64,000 nt of DNA from Microbacterium horticulturae (GCF_029094505.1 NZ_CP119108.1:3581983-3645982), one strand, 5' to 3'. Shown: positions 44,290-54,177, counted from the stretch's first letter. A program made the numbers and translations. The notes: generated by a model not told the origin, from the sequence alone.

Positions 44290-44783
44290 GCCCGACGAAT
44301 CACGGTGTGACGGTCAGCACCCTCGCCATAGGACTCCGACATGAGGCCTCGCTCAGCGACGATGTCGTGCACAAGCTTGCGCTCATAGCTCGACATCGCG
44401 GGCAACGATGCCTGCGATGCTCCATCGTCGAGCCGTGCGACAGCGCGGTCAACGAGACGGGAAAGCTCCTGCTGTCGGGCATCCCGCGAACCGGCGATGT
44501 CCAGGATCAGACGCGAGAACCGACCCGTCTGATTCTGAACCGCGAGACGCGTGAGTTCCTGTACTGCTTGGACGGTTTCAGGATCACCGAGCACGCGCAG
44601 CGAGTCGGCATCCTCCGCTTCGACCGAGACATACGCGCGGCCGTTGCGAACATCGAGGGCAAGGTCGCCGTCGAGGTCGGCGATATCGAGCAGACCCTCG
44701 ATGAAATCGGCGGCAACGTCGCCCTCCTGCTCGAGCTGCTCGACCGTGGCCTCGTGATCGCTGGGGATCTGGGTCGTGGACAT
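44286..44783 (-). CDS. jag: Jag/KhpB-like R3H and KH domain RNA-binding protein
   Basis: 165 residues. The central KH-like domain (ADLDGDLALDVRNGRAYVSV to GDPETVQAVQELTRLAVQNQ) is followed by the R3H domain (YERKLVHDIVAERGLMSESY GEGADRHTVIRR). It lacks the N-terminal Jag domain of Firmicutes, as usual in actinobacteria. RNA binding linked to cell-envelope control is known for the family. It lies between yidC and rsmG. The ATG at 44783 has GGAGG upstream. Confidence 0.93.
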   Translation of the reverse strand: MSTTQIPSDHEATVEQLEQEGDVAADFIEGLLDIADLDGDLALDVRNGRAYVSVEAEDADSLRVLGDPETVQAVQELTRLAVQNQTGRFSRLILDIAGSRDARQQELSRLVDRAVARLDDGASQASLPAMSSYERKLVHDIVAERGLMSESYGEGADRHTVIRRA

Positions 44784-44799
44784 GCGGTTTCCTCCGGGT

Positions 44800-45945
44800 T
44801 CAGGATGAGGATGTCGCGGATCCGCCGGAGTTGTCCGGCGCACCTGACGGCTTATTCTTCTGTGCCTGCTTCTTCGCGCGCTGCTTGCTCACTGGCTGCT
44901 GGCGCTTGGGAGCGGCTGCCTTCGCCTTTTCCGCCTCTTCGAGGAGTCGCTCCTGCTCGGCGACGTACTTCTCCATCGGAATGACGCGGCCCTTGGCGTC
45001 CAGTGCCTTCCCGCGCTTGGCGAGGCGCTCCTCACGTTCCTTCGCGGCCTGCGACCCGGGAGTAGGCATGTTGCGGATGACCATGAACTGCTGCACGGCC
45101 GTCCAGATGTTGCTCGTGAACCAGTAGATGACCACACCGAGCGGGAAGAACACACCCGAGAACACGAATGCGAACGGGAGGATGTAGACCATCATCCGCT
45201 GCATCTTGTACGCCTGGCCCTGGCGCGCCTCGGGCGACAGGTTCTTCGAGACGATCTGCAACTGCGTGAAGAACTGCGATGCAATCATCAGGACCACCAG
45301 GGTGACCATGATGGTGACCGTGATCTCCCAGCCCTCGGGCTTGGTCTGGATCGTGCCCTGCAGCGACTCGTGCAGCGAGGCGACGCCGAAGAGTTTCGCG
45401 TTGTAGAACTCCTGCGTCAACTCGGGCGTCAGCCAGAAGATCCCGCCATGGCCCGCCTCGGCGTTCGACTTGATCGACGAGAGCACGCTGTACAGCGAGA
45501 AGAACACGGGCATCTGCACCAGAATCGGCAGACAGCCCGACACCGGAGAGGTGCCGTTCTTCTTGTACATCGCCATCGTCTCGCGGCTCATCGCCTCACG
45601 AGACAACTGATCGCGCTTGCCCTTGTACTTCTCTTGGATCTTCTTGAGCTCGGGAGCGATCTCCATCATCTTGCGCTGGCTCTTGATCTGCTTGACGAAC
45701 AGCGGCACGAGCGCAGCGCGGACGACCACGACCAGCCCGATGATCGACAAAACCCAGGTCAGACCGGAAGCGGCGTTCATCCCGAAGAGGGTGAAGAGCC
45801 AATGGAAGGCCACCAGGATGGCCTCGACCGCCCACTTGAGAGGCCAGAGAACGAAGCCGATGGGGTCGAAACCGCCGCCGGAAGACGCCGCGGCCGTGCT
45901 CGTGGCAACGGGCGAGCTCGTGGCGAGGTGAAGAAGATCCGGCAC
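44800..45945 (-). CDS. yidC: Membrane protein insertase YidC
   Basis: A 381-residue YidC/Oxa1 insertase of the Gram-positive type without the large periplasmic domain. Five helices: FDPIGFVLWPLKWAVEAILV, GLTWVLSIIGLVVVVRAALV, SGCLPILVQMPVFFSLYSVL, MVTLVVLMIASQFFTQLQIV and MVYILPFAFVFSGVFFPLGV. The hydrophilic-groove arginine lies in the helix VVVVRAALVPLFV. The tail is Lys/Ala/Gln-rich. It inserts membrane proteins alone or with SecYEG. GTG start with AAAGGAC upstream. Confidence 0.95.
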   Translation of the reverse strand: MPDLLHLATSSPVATSTAAASSGGGFDPIGFVLWPLKWAVEAILVAFHWLFTLFGMNAASGLTWVLSIIGLVVVVRAALVPLFVKQIKSQRKMMEIAPELKKIQEKYKGKRDQLSREAMSRETMAMYKKNGTSPVSGCLPILVQMPVFFSLYSVLSSIKSNAEAGHGGIFWLTPELTQEFYNAKLFGVASLHESLQGTIQTKPEGWEITVTIMVTLVVLMIASQFFTQLQIVSKNLSPEARQGQAYKMQRMMVYILPFAFVFSGVFFPLGVVIYWFTSNIWTAVQQFMVIRNMPTPGSQAAKEREERLAKRGKALDAKGRVIPMEKYVAEQERLLEEAEKAKAAAPKRQQPVSKQRAKKQAQKNKPSGAPDNSGGSATSSS

Positions 45946-45948
45946 GGA

Positions 45949-46305
45949 TCAGTCCTTTCTGAGGGGCACGACGAATCCGTGCGGAGTCAGCTCGAAGCGG
46001 AAGCGCCGGCCAGGAGGGACGTCGTCGACGCCTCCGGACGCCCAGGGGTGACAGCGCAGAATGCGCCAGAATGCACGGGCGCCACCAATGACCGCGCCGT
46101 GCTGCTGAACTGCGCCGACCGCATAGGCCGAGCATGTCGGGTAGTACCTGCACACGTCGCCATACGCGTGCGAGACCGTCGAGCGGTACGCGTGCAGAAG
46201 TGCGAGAAGGATGTTGCGGGGGATGAGCGGCAGGAGACGCCAGAATTGGATGCCGCGCCAGCCGCCGTGACCGACATATCCCGTCGGCAGGGTGGCGACG
46301 CTCAT
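45949..46305 (-). CDS. yidD: Membrane protein insertion efficiency factor YidD
   Basis: 118 residues. The YidD core is RNILLALLHAYRSTVSHAYG DVCRYYPTCSAYAVGAVQQH with the paired cysteines, then GGARAFWRILRCHPWASGGV DDVP. It aids YidC-dependent insertion. ATG 46305 overlaps the rnpA stop (ATGA) and follows GGAGGGCGGC, so it is preferred over the in-frame start at 46326. Three bases separate it from yidC. Confidence 0.94.
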   Translation of the reverse strand: MSVATLPTGYVGHGGWRGIQFWRLLPLIPRNILLALLHAYRSTVSHAYGDVCRYYPTCSAYAVGAVQQHGAVIGGARAFWRILRCHPWASGGVDDVPPGRRFRFELTPHGFVVPLRKD

Positions 46306-46637
46306 GCCGCCCTCCGAGCCAGGCAACGATCCACTTCAGCTTGCAGAGTCCGGAAGTCGACTCGAGCTGCACTCGGCAACGCACGGATCACGACGTCTGC
46401 GCCGGCACGCGTGCCGGGCAGTGCCTGTGCGCAGACGGCCTTCAGCCGTCGGCGCACCGTGTTGCGCGTGACGGCGGTTCCCACCTGTTTGCTCACGATG
46501 AAGCCGAACCGCGCCGCGCGCTCTTCATTGGAAGAGACGACATATGTGATCGTGTGACGACCGGCACACTTCACACCCCGACGGACGACGGCTTTGTATT
46601 CCGCGCCGCGGGTCAGCCTGTTCGGCCTCGCGAGCAC
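46302..46637 (-). CDS. rnpA: Ribonuclease P protein component
   Basis: 111 residues. Signatures are NRLTRGAEYKAVVRRG, ARFGFIVSKQVGTAVTRNTV RRRLK (the RNR motif region) and ADVVIRALPSAARVDF. It assists the catalytic RNA in tRNA 5' processing. GTG start at 46637, ten bases from the rpmH stop, as in nearly all bacteria. Confidence 0.95.
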   Translation of the reverse strand: MLARPNRLTRGAEYKAVVRRGVKCAGRHTITYVVSSNEERAARFGFIVSKQVGTAVTRNTVRRRLKAVCAQALPGTRAGADVVIRALPSAARVDFRTLQAEVDRCLARRAA

Positions 46638-46647
46638 TGCTATCGCG

Positions 46648-46785
46648 TCAGGCCGAGAGCTCGGTGCGGCCCTTGCCGCGGCGTGCCGAAAGAATGGCGC
46701 GGCCGGCGCGGGTGCGCATGCGGGCGCGGAAACCGTGCTTCTTGGCGCGGCGGCGGTTGTTGGGCTGGAAGGTGCGCTTGGTCAT
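46648..46785 (-). CDS. rpmH: 50S ribosomal protein L34
   Basis: 45 residues on the minus strand: [20 protein letters not shown] then [25 protein letters not shown], an essentially canonical L34. It is the first gene of rpmH-rnpA-yidD-yidC-jag-rsmG and diverges from dnaA across the 46786-47081 gap. The GGAGTGAACCC before the ATG serves as ribosome-binding site. Confidence 0.97.
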   Translation of the reverse strand: MTKRTFQPNNRRRAKKHGFRARMRTRAGRAILSARRGKGRTELSA

Positions 46786-46922
46786 GGGTTCACTCCGGGA
46801 GGTTCACCGGGTCGCTTGCCCGGGGACGACGATGAGGGACTCACACCACAGAGGTATAAGTCAACCGATTAAGGCTACGTCGTGGGATGCGATATCTCAA
46901 ACCGAGCGGTACGACGTGGACA

Positions 46923-46931
46923 TTATCCACA
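46923..46931 (+). promoter_or_regulatory. DnaA box upstream of dnaA
   Basis: TTATCCACA, the exact high-affinity consensus, in the rpmH-dnaA gap. It probably serves dnaA autoregulation or a second origin subregion. Confidence 0.85.
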
Positions 46932-47023
46932 GGGTTGCCGCAGCGTCTGGAAGTGACACGCGCCCTGCATCTACAGTGGAGTTTGCTCTCTTCGCACGTG
47001 CTGACTAGCGTTGCTCGGGCAAG

Positions 47024-47032
47024 TTATCCACA
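47024..47032 (+). promoter_or_regulatory. DnaA box upstream of dnaA
   Basis: A second exact TTATCCACA in the same orientation, 101 bases from the first and 50 bases before the dnaA start. Confidence 0.85.
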
Positions 47033-47081
47033 GGTCACGGCGTCCTCCGCCACCTGTGTCACATCGACAGCCGGGGGGGCC

Positions 47082-48491
47082 ATGGCGCAGCAGGAGATTC
47101 CAGACGTACCGATATGGCGCACGGTCGTCCACCTCCTGGAGGCCGACGATCGCGTCACCCCGCAGATGTGGGGCTTTCTCAATCTCGCCGTTCCGCAGGG
47201 CGTCATGGGCGGCATCCTCTACATCGACGTCCCCAACGATCTCACCGCTTCCCAGATCAACAAGAGGATGCGCGCGCCGATCATGGAAGCGCTCGAGCAC
47301 TCCGGCGACGAGGTCACCTCGTTTCGCGTCGTCGTGAACCCCGATCTCACCGACGCACATCTGACCGCCGTCATCCCGGTCCAGACGGCACCCACCGCAC
47401 TCCTCGAAGACCGCATCGTGCCCGAGCGCAACGAACCGGTTGCGATGCCGGCGCGCAGCGACACCCGACTGAACCCGAAGTACACGTTCGACAGCTTCGT
47501 CATCGGTCAGTCCAATCGTTTCGCCCACGCCGCCGCGGTGGCCGTCGCCGAGGCACCCGCCAAGGCCTACAACCCGCTGTTCGTCTACGGCGACTCGGGC
47601 CTCGGCAAGACGCACCTGCTGCACGCCATCGGCGACTATGCGCAGAGCATGTATGCGGGCATCCGTGTCCGCTACGTCTCCAGCGAAGAGTTCACCAACG
47701 ACTTCATCAACTCGATTGCGAACAACCGCGGCGCAGCGTTCCAGGCCCGTTACCGCGACGTCGACATCCTTCTCATCGACGACATCCAATTTCTGCAAGG
47801 GCGCGCCGAGACCCAAGAGGCCTTCTTCCACACTTTCAACCAGCTGCATGATCACGACAAGCAGGTCGTGATCACCAGCGATGTGCCTCCGAAGCATCTC
47901 ACCGGTTTCGAGGACCGCATGCGCAGCCGCTTCGAATGGGGTCTCATCACCGACGTGCAGGCGCCCGACCTCGAAACGCGCATTGCGATCCTCCGCAAGA
48001 AGGCGCAGAGCGAGCGCCTGCAGATCCCCGATGAGGTGCTCGAATACATCGCGACGGTGGTGTCGTCGAACATCCGTGAACTCGAGGGGGCACTCATCCG
48101 CGTCTCCGCATTCGCGAGTCTGAATCGTTCGACCCTCGACATGTCTCTCGCCCAGACCGTGCTGCGCGACATCGTCGATCAAGACGATGCGAACATCATC
48201 TCGCCGACCGACATCATCACGGCCACCGCCTCGTACTTCAAGCTGTCGGTCGACGACCTGTACGGTTCGAGCCGTTCGCAACAGGTCGCCCAAGCGCGCC
48301 AGATCGCGATGTATCTCTGCCGAGAGCGCACGAGTCTGTCGCTGCCGAAGATCGGGCAGCTGTTCGGTGGTCGCGACCACACCACCGTCATGTACGCGTA
48401 CAAGAAGATCAGCGACCTCATGAAGGAGCGCCGCTCGATCTTCAATCACGTCACCGACATCACGGCTCAGCTGGGCCGAAACGCCCGCTGA
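47082..48491 (+). CDS. dnaA: Chromosomal replication initiator DnaA
   Basis: 469 residues. Domain I (about 1-90) begins [20 protein letters not shown]; domain II is a short linker. The AAA+ domain III starts [20 protein letters not shown], with Walker [13 protein letters not shown] (170-180) and Walker [13 protein letters not shown]. Domain IV carries the DNA-binding signature [31 protein letters not shown]. The ATG at 47082 is preceded by a G-run; the longer frame would cover the DnaA box at 47024 and is rejected. Confidence 0.97.
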   Translation: MAQQEIPDVPIWRTVVHLLEADDRVTPQMWGFLNLAVPQGVMGGILYIDVPNDLTASQINKRMRAPIMEALEHSGDEVTSFRVVVNPDLTDAHLTAVIPVQTAPTALLEDRIVPERNEPVAMPARSDTRLNPKYTFDSFVIGQSNRFAHAAAVAVAEAPAKAYNPLFVYGDSGLGKTHLLHAIGDYAQSMYAGIRVRYVSSEEFTNDFINSIANNRGAAFQARYRDVDILLIDDIQFLQGRAETQEAFFHTFNQLHDHDKQVVITSDVPPKHLTGFEDRMRSRFEWGLITDVQAPDLETRIAILRKKAQSERLQIPDEVLEYIATVVSSNIRELEGALIRVSAFASLNRSTLDMSLAQTVLRDIVDQDDANIISPTDIITATASYFKLSVDDLYGSSRSQQVAQARQIAMYLCRERTSLSLPKIGQLFGGRDHTTVMYAYKKISDLMKERRSIFNHVTDITAQLGRNAR

Positions 48492-48543
48492 CCTCGACTC
48501 TTGACGGCGGGCTAGGCGCGGACCAGAATTGCGCTTCTGCACA

Positions 48544-48552
48544 TGTGGATAA
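48544..48552 (-). promoter_or_regulatory. DnaA box in oriC
   Basis: TGTGGATAA, the complement of TTATCCACA. A one-mismatch box follows two bases later. Confidence 0.88.
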
Positions 48553-48722
48553 CTTGTGGAGAATGCGCTCGTGAATGTCATTCTTTGTGAGTCATGGGCC
48601 CCTTCCTGTGGAGAACCCGTAGACGACGGCATCCCCCACCCATCCGCATGAACACGCGTTTCCGCAGCCGTTCCACAACTCACACGCGTGTAGTTCCCTT
48701 GCGATTTCAGGCATCCACCGAG

Positions 48723-48731
48723 TTATCCACA
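48723..48731 (+). promoter_or_regulatory. DnaA box in oriC
   Basis: TTATCCACA, an exact match, followed at once by the near-box GTCTCCACA and the AT-rich segment. Confidence 0.88.
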
Positions 48732-48897
48732 GTCTCCACAGCTGTTAACACCATCACAGAGAGTTAACTCAGAAAGCGCGACTCGATCACCGTTGCAAAA
48801 GACGGTCGGCTGCGGTGCCGAGCGCACGGAGTCCTCTCGCCGAAGCGGTCATGGGCATTAGCATGGGTGGACCCAACCAAAGGTCGAGGGAGCGCAA

Positions 48898-50046
48898 GTG
48901 AAGTTCCACGTAGGTCGCGATGTCTTCAGCGAGGCCGTGTCATTCGTCGTGAAGCTGCTCCCGCAGCGCAACCCGCAGCCGATCCTCGCCGGCGTGCTGA
49001 TCGAGGCGGGTGACGACGGCCTCTCGCTGTCGGCGTTCGACTACGAGGCATCCGCCCGCACCACGATCGAAGCGAGTGTCGACGAGCCCGGCACCATCCT
49101 CGTGCACGGTCGGCTGCTCTCCGATATCGCGAGCAGGCTGCCCAACGCGCCGATCCAGGTCGAAGTCGAAGACGACGGCATCGCGCTGACCTGCGGTTCG
49201 GCCCGGTTCATGCTCGCGTCGATGCCGGTGCAGGAATACCCTGCCATTCCCGAGGTCACCGGCGAGTCCGGGCTGGTCCCCGCCGAGGACTTCGCCACGG
49301 CGATCTCGCAGGTGGCATTCGCCGCGTCGCGCGACGACGTGACGCCAGTGCTCACCGGCGTGCAGCTCGAGGTCAGCGGAACGCAGCTGAGCCTGGTAGC
49401 CACTGATCGTTACCGTGTCGCCCTGCGCGACATCCCCTGGGACAGCGGATCGGCCGCATCCGAAGAGAGCACGTCCGCGCTCGTGCCGGCACGCACGCTC
49501 ACCGAGGTCGGCAAGACGTTCTCACACGGCGGCGAGATCTCGATCTCCTTCTCAGGCTCGGGCGATCGCGAGATCATCGCGTTCACCTCGGGCGACAAGA
49601 CGGTCACGTCTCTGCTGATCAAGGGCAATTTCCCGCCGGTGCGGCGACTTTTCCCCGAGCAGACCGAGCACCACGCGGTGGTCAACACCGCCGACCTCGC
49701 CGAGGCCGTGCGCCGCGTGTCGCTGGTGCTCGACCGCTCTGCGCCGCTGCGGTTCACGTTCACGGGCGACAGCGTCTCGATGGATGCCTCGGGCACCGAG
49801 CAGGCGCGGGCGAACGAGTCGGTCGAAGCGACGCTGGTGGGCGAGGATGTCACGCTCGGTCTCAACCCGCAGTATCTGCTCGAGGCGCTCGGTGCGGTCC
49901 GCAGCGAGTTCACGCGCATCACGTTCACCTCGGCCGAGAACCAGAACAAGCTCAGCCCGGTGCTGATCACTCCGCAGACCTCGGTCGAGAAGGGTGGCGA
50001 AGACACCTTCCGCTACCTGCTGCAGCCGAACCTCCTTCTGCGCTGA
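48898..50046 (+). CDS. dnaN: DNA polymerase III beta subunit (sliding clamp)
   Basis: A 382-residue beta clamp with three repeated domains: KFHVGRDVFSEAVSFVVKLL (domain 1), PAEDFATAISQVAFAASRDD VTPVLTGVQLEV (domain 2), and VNTADLAEAVRRVSLVLDRS (domain 3). It encircles DNA and tethers the replicase. GTG start at 48898 with GAGGGAG upstream. The usual actinobacterial gnd gene between dnaN and recF is absent; a palindromic element lies there instead. Confidence 0.97.
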   Translation: MKFHVGRDVFSEAVSFVVKLLPQRNPQPILAGVLIEAGDDGLSLSAFDYEASARTTIEASVDEPGTILVHGRLLSDIASRLPNAPIQVEVEDDGIALTCGSARFMLASMPVQEYPAIPEVTGESGLVPAEDFATAISQVAFAASRDDVTPVLTGVQLEVSGTQLSLVATDRYRVALRDIPWDSGSAASEESTSALVPARTLTEVGKTFSHGGEISISFSGSGDREIIAFTSGDKTVTSLLIKGNFPPVRRLFPEQTEHHAVVNTADLAEAVRRVSLVLDRSAPLRFTFTGDSVSMDASGTEQARANESVEATLVGEDVTLGLNPQYLLEALGAVRSEFTRITFTSAENQNKLSPVLITPQTSVEKGGEDTFRYLLQPNLLLR

Positions 50047-50076
50047 CCGCGCGCGCCGCTCCGCGCGTCTCGCGGC

Positions 50077-50162
50077 CGGTCGAGGTCATATGATCCCGTC
50101 CAGCGAACATCAATCTTCCGGAAGATTGATGTTCCTTCGACAAAGTCATATGAATTCGACCG
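50077..50162. repeat. CATATGA palindromic element, copy 3
   Basis: The inner palindrome is perfect over 30 bases: GAACATCAATCTTCC (50105-50119) with its complement (50120-50134), with no loop. The outer arms (CGGTCGA..TCATATGA.., 50077-50100, and GACAAAGTCATATGAATTCG plus ACCG, 50139-50162) are partly decayed. It lies between dnaN and recF. Confidence 0.9.
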
Positions 50163-50234
50163 CGTGGCGGACCGGGTGGTGATCCGAAGGGACGGAAGAG
50201 GCGGGCGGGGGATGCCGTCGGTAGGGTTGATCCG

Positions 50235-51485
50235 GTGATCGTCGAGCAGCTGAGCCTGGTGGATTTCCGCAATTATGCGGCCGCCGATGTGACGCTGCAG
50301 GCAGGTCCGAATGTCTTCGTCGGTCGCAACGGACAGGGCAAGACCAACCTCGCCGAAGCCATCGCCTATTTCGCCACCTTGGGATCGCACCGTGTGTCGA
50401 CCGACGCGCCCATGGTGCGCCGCGGCGCCGATGCCGCCATCGTCCGTGCCCGCCTCGCGCACGGCCCCCGGCGCATCGTGCTCGAGGTGCAGGTCAACAA
50501 ACAGGGATCCAACAAGGCCCGCGTCAACGGGTCGCCGATCCGACCCGCCGAGCTGCCGCGCTACGCGCAGGTCGTGCTGTTCGCCCCCGAAGACCTGCAG
50601 ATCGTCCGCGGCGACCCGTCGACCCGTCGGCGGTTCATGGATCAGCTGCTCACCCAGCGCGCCCCGCGCATGTCTTCCGTGCTCGGCGACTACGACCGGG
50701 TGGTCCGGCAGCGCAACGCCCTGCTGAAATCGGCGAAGGCCCGGGGAATCCGCGGCGACCAGCTGTCGACGCTCGAGGTGTGGGACGACAAGCTCATCAC
50801 GCTCGGCGCGCAACTCATCGACGCGCGGGCCCGCCTCGCTGATGAGCTCGCGGCCCCGCTGGCAGCCGCATACGCTGCGATCGCCGGCGCGGATCATGAC
50901 CCCGGCCTCGGCTGGGCGCTCTCGATCGACGGCGCCGACCCCGACGAAGACGAGACGGAAGTGGATGCCGCAGCCGGCGGCTCAACACAGGATCGGTTCC
51001 GTGCAGCCCTCGCCGCAAAGCGCTCCACCGAGCTCGAGCGTGGGCTCACGCTCGTCGGCCCGCACCGTGACGATCTCATCCTGCGTCTGCGCGGGCTGCC
51101 GGTGAAGGGCTACGCGTCGCACGGTGAATCCTGGTCGGTGGCGCTCGGTCTCCGCCTGGCATCCGCCGAGCTGCTGCGCGCCGAGTCGCAGCTGGGTGAC
51201 CCGATCGTCATCCTCGACGACGTGTTCGCCGAGCTCGATTCCGATCGCCGTGCCCGGCTCGCAGCCCTCGTCGCCGACTACGAGCAGGTGATCGTCACCG
51301 CGGCGGTCGAGCCCGACATCCCCGACGCCCTGCGCGCGCACGTGGTGCACGTCGAGGCCGGCACGATCATCGACCCGGAGCATCCTGCTCTCGGGCACGC
51401 CGGTGCAGAGGTCGACGCCGCACGGACAGAAGTCGGCGCCGAGCTGCGGCATCCCACCGCCGAGAGCGCTGATGATGGACGGTGA
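50235..51485 (+). CDS. recF: DNA replication and repair protein RecF
   Basis: 416 residues, SMC-like ATPase. Walker A VGRNGQGKTNLAEAIAYFAT, QVVLFAPEDLQIVRGDPSTR RRFMDQ (RecF signature) and Walker B PIVILDDVFAELDSDRRARL are present. It helps load RecA at gaps. It is somewhat longer than most RecF (about 360-390), with an acidic insertion near residue 240 (DPDEDETEVDAAAG) and an extended C-terminus. GTG start. It overlaps the dciA start. Confidence 0.95.
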   Translation: MIVEQLSLVDFRNYAAADVTLQAGPNVFVGRNGQGKTNLAEAIAYFATLGSHRVSTDAPMVRRGADAAIVRARLAHGPRRIVLEVQVNKQGSNKARVNGSPIRPAELPRYAQVVLFAPEDLQIVRGDPSTRRRFMDQLLTQRAPRMSSVLGDYDRVVRQRNALLKSAKARGIRGDQLSTLEVWDDKLITLGAQLIDARARLADELAAPLAAAYAAIAGADHDPGLGWALSIDGADPDEDETEVDAAAGGSTQDRFRAALAAKRSTELERGLTLVGPHRDDLILRLRGLPVKGYASHGESWSVALGLRLASAELLRAESQLGDPIVILDDVFAELDSDRRARLAALVADYEQVIVTAAVEPDIPDALRAHVVHVEAGTIIDPEHPALGHAGAEVDAARTEVGAELRHPTAESADDGR

Positions 51486-51969
51486 GAACGACGAGGTCCC
51501 CGAGACTCTCGCCACGTATCTGCGTCTGCGCGGGCTCGAGCCGTCGCCGCGGTCGAAGCGTCGGCGACGCAAGCGCGGCGGTCAAGACGACGAGAACATC
51601 CCGTTCGCGCCCGGCCGCGACCCGAAAGGCGTGGGCGACGTGCTCGACAAGCTCACCCACGACGCGGGCTGGGACGAACCGCTGGCCCGCGCCGACCTCG
51701 TACGGCAGTGGGGCGAGGTCGCCGGCACCGACACCGCGCAGCACACACGACCCGTCGCCTTGGCCGATGGGATGCTGACGATCCAATGCGATTCGACCGC
51801 GTGGGCCAAGCAGCTGCAGCTCATGCGCGCGCACATCCTCACGCAGATTCTGCAGCTCTTCCCCGATGCGGGAGTGTCAAGCCTCCGCTTCATCGGGCCT
51901 GACGTCCCCTCCTGGAAATGGGGTCCGAGAGCCGTTCCAGGGCGTGGTCCGCGCGATACCTACGGGTAG
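51472..51969 (+). CDS. dciA: DciA-like protein (DUF721), replicative helicase loader family
   Basis: 165 residues. A basic, disordered N-terminus (PRSKRRRRKRGGQDDE) leads to the DUF721 core (KGVGDVLDKLTHDAGWDEPL, LVRQWGEVAGTDTAQHTRPV, LTIQCDSTAWAKQLQLMRAH). DciA proteins load DnaB where no DnaC/DnaI exists. The start (ATG 51472 or 51475) overlaps the recF end. It lies between recF and gyrB, as in mycobacteria (Rv0004 position). Confidence 0.88.
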   Translation: MMDGENDEVPETLATYLRLRGLEPSPRSKRRRRKRGGQDDENIPFAPGRDPKGVGDVLDKLTHDAGWDEPLARADLVRQWGEVAGTDTAQHTRPVALADGMLTIQCDSTAWAKQLQLMRAHILTQILQLFPDAGVSSLRFIGPDVPSWKWGPRAVPGRGPRDTYG

Positions 51970-52090
51970 ACCGGGTCCCGGATCGGGTCACGTGCTTTTC
52001 TCGCGTCACAGGGCCGTTCATGCCGCGCTCCCAGGGCTCTCTTGATAGACTGAAGGCAACTTCCTCACACAATCGGAACGCGGGATCCCT

Positions 52091-54163
52091 ATGACGTCAG
52101 ATACACCGGAGAACGAGTCCGCGCAGGCAGACGACCAGCAAGGCGACGCAGAGCAGCAGCCGAAGGCCGTCACCCCGAAACCCGCGAAGTCCGACTACGG
52201 TGCCGACGCGATCCAGGTGCTCGAAGGGCTTGAGGCCGTCCGCAAGCGGCCCGGCATGTACATCGGCTCGACCGGTGAGCGCGGCCTGCACCATCTCGTA
52301 CAGGAGATCGTCGACAACTCGGTCGATGAGGCCCTGGCCGGGTACTGCGACACGATCAACGTGACGATCCTGCCCGACGGCGGCATCCGCTGCGTCGACA
52401 ACGGCCGCGGCATCCCGGTTGCTCCGCACGCATCCGACCCCACCAAGTCCACCGTCGAGGTCGTGCTGACCGTGCTGCACGCCGGCGGCAAGTTCGGCGG
52501 CGGCGGATATGCCGTCTCCGGCGGACTCCACGGCGTCGGCTCGTCGGTGGTCAACGCGCTTTCCACCCGGTTCGAGGTCGAGGTCAAGCGCGAGGGCTAT
52601 GCCTGGCGCCAGGTCTTCGCCGACGGCGGGTTCCCGCAGGGGCCCCTGGAGCGGGGCGAAGAGACCGATGAGACCGGAACGATCATCACGTTCTGGCCCG
52701 ACGCGTCGATCTTCGACACCGTCGAGTTCGACTACGACACGCTGCGCGTGCGCTTCCAGCAGATGGCGTTCCTGAACAAGGGGCTGAGCATCACGCTCGC
52801 GGACGAGCGTGAGAAGGCCATCGAGATCGAGGACGTCGAGGGCGAAGAGGTCATCACCCAGCGCCACGACACGTTCCTCTACGAGCGGGGACTCGTCGAC
52901 TATGTCGAGTACCTCAACAGGGTGCGCAAGAGCGAACAGGTGCACGAGGAGATCATCGACTTCGAGTCGGAAGACACCGTCCGCAAGATCTCGCTCGAGG
53001 TCGCGATGCAGTGGACCACGAGCTACACCGAGAACGTCTTCACGTTCGCGAACACGATCAACACGCACGAGGGCGGAACGCACGAAGAGGGCTTCCGTGC
53101 TGCACTGACGACCCTGGTGAACAAGTACGCCCGTGCGAACAACCTGCTGAAGGAGAAGGATGACAACCTCTCCGGCGAGGACGTCCGCGAGGGCCTGACC
53201 GCCGTGATCTCGGTCAAGCTCTCCGAGCCGCAGTTCGAGGGACAGACCAAGACCAAGCTCGGCAACACCGAGGCGAAGGCGTTCGTGCAGAAGGTCGTCG
53301 GCGATCGGCTCGGCGACTGGTTCGACCGCAACCCCAGCTCGGCGAAGAACATCGTGCGCAAGGCGATCGACGCGTCGAGCGCGCGCATGGCGGCACGCAA
53401 AGCGCGTGAGACCGCTCGTCGCAAGAGTGTCTTCGAGTCGGCATCCATGCCCGACAAACTCAAGGACTGCACGAGTAAAGATCCCTCGATCAGCGAGATC
53501 TTCCTCGTGGAGGGCGACTCGGCCGGCGGCTCAGCGGTGCAGGGCCGTGACCCGCACACCCAGGCGATCCTGTCGCTGCGCGGCAAGATCCTCAACGTCG
53601 AGCGTGCGCGTCTTGACCGCGCGCTGTCGAACAACGAGATCCAGGCGATGATCCAGGCCTTCGGCACGGGCATCGGCGAGGACTTCGACCTCGACAAGGC
53701 CCGGTACCACAAGATCGTGCTGATGGCCGATGCCGATGTGGACGGCCAGCACATCACGACGCTGCTGCTGACGCTGCTGTTCCGGTACATGCGCGGCCTC
53801 ATCGAGGCTGGCTTCGTGTACCTGGCGATGCCGCCGCTGTACCGCCTGAAGTGGACGAACGCGCCGCACGAGTATGTGTACTCCGACGCTGAGCGCGACG
53901 GCCTTCTGACTGACGGGCTCGCCGGCGGCAAGCGGATCCCGAAGGAGAACGGCATCCAGCGCTACAAGGGTCTCGGTGAGATGAACCCGAAGGAGCTCTG
54001 GGAGACGACGATGGACCCGACGACGCGCACGCTGCGTCAGGTCACGATCGACGACGCTGCAGCGGCTGACGAGATCTTCTCAGTCCTCATGGGCGAAGAC
54101 GTCGAGTCGCGCCGCACCTTCATCCAGCGCAACGCGAAAGACGTGCGCTTCCTCGACATCTGA
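52091..54163 (+). CDS. gyrB: DNA gyrase subunit B
   Basis: 690 residues. GHKL ATPase domain: [40 protein letters not shown] and [20 protein letters not shown]. The TOPRIM domain has the [20 protein letters not shown] segment, then [11 protein letters not shown] and DADVDGQHI. The C-terminus ends [20 protein letters not shown] ... KDVRFLDI. With GyrA it introduces negative supercoils. ATG 52091. Confidence 0.98.
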   Translation: MTSDTPENESAQADDQQGDAEQQPKAVTPKPAKSDYGADAIQVLEGLEAVRKRPGMYIGSTGERGLHHLVQEIVDNSVDEALAGYCDTINVTILPDGGIRCVDNGRGIPVAPHASDPTKSTVEVVLTVLHAGGKFGGGGYAVSGGLHGVGSSVVNALSTRFEVEVKREGYAWRQVFADGGFPQGPLERGEETDETGTIITFWPDASIFDTVEFDYDTLRVRFQQMAFLNKGLSITLADEREKAIEIEDVEGEEVITQRHDTFLYERGLVDYVEYLNRVRKSEQVHEEIIDFESEDTVRKISLEVAMQWTTSYTENVFTFANTINTHEGGTHEEGFRAALTTLVNKYARANNLLKEKDDNLSGEDVREGLTAVISVKLSEPQFEGQTKTKLGNTEAKAFVQKVVGDRLGDWFDRNPSSAKNIVRKAIDASSARMAARKARETARRKSVFESASMPDKLKDCTSKDPSISEIFLVEGDSAGGSAVQGRDPHTQAILSLRGKILNVERARLDRALSNNEIQAMIQAFGTGIGEDFDLDKARYHKIVLMADADVDGQHITTLLLTLLFRYMRGLIEAGFVYLAMPPLYRLKWTNAPHEYVYSDAERDGLLTDGLAGGKRIPKENGIQRYKGLGEMNPKELWETTMDPTTRTLRQVTIDDAAAADEIFSVLMGEDVESRRTFIQRNAKDVRFLDI

Positions 54164-54177
54164 ACATCAGGTCGTGG

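Larger units (their letters stand above)
48492..48897. other. oriC: Replication origin oriC (dnaA-dnaN intergenic)
   Basis: A 406-base gene-free stretch with exact DnaA boxes TGTGGATAA (48544-48552, minus orientation) and TTATCCACA (48723-48731, plus), and near-boxes TGTGGAGAA at 48555-48563 and 48607-48615 and GTCTCCACA at 48732-48740. An AT-richer run (TGTTAACACC... GAGTTAACTC, 48743-48770) directly after the plus box is the best candidate for the unwinding element. Position between dnaA and dnaN is the standard actinobacterial origin. Confidence 0.88.

Noticed and set aside
46887..47081. A dnaA start at 46887, giving a 534-residue protein.
   Set aside because: The extension has no domain similarity and covers an exact DnaA box; the DnaA domain I begins at the ATG at 47082.
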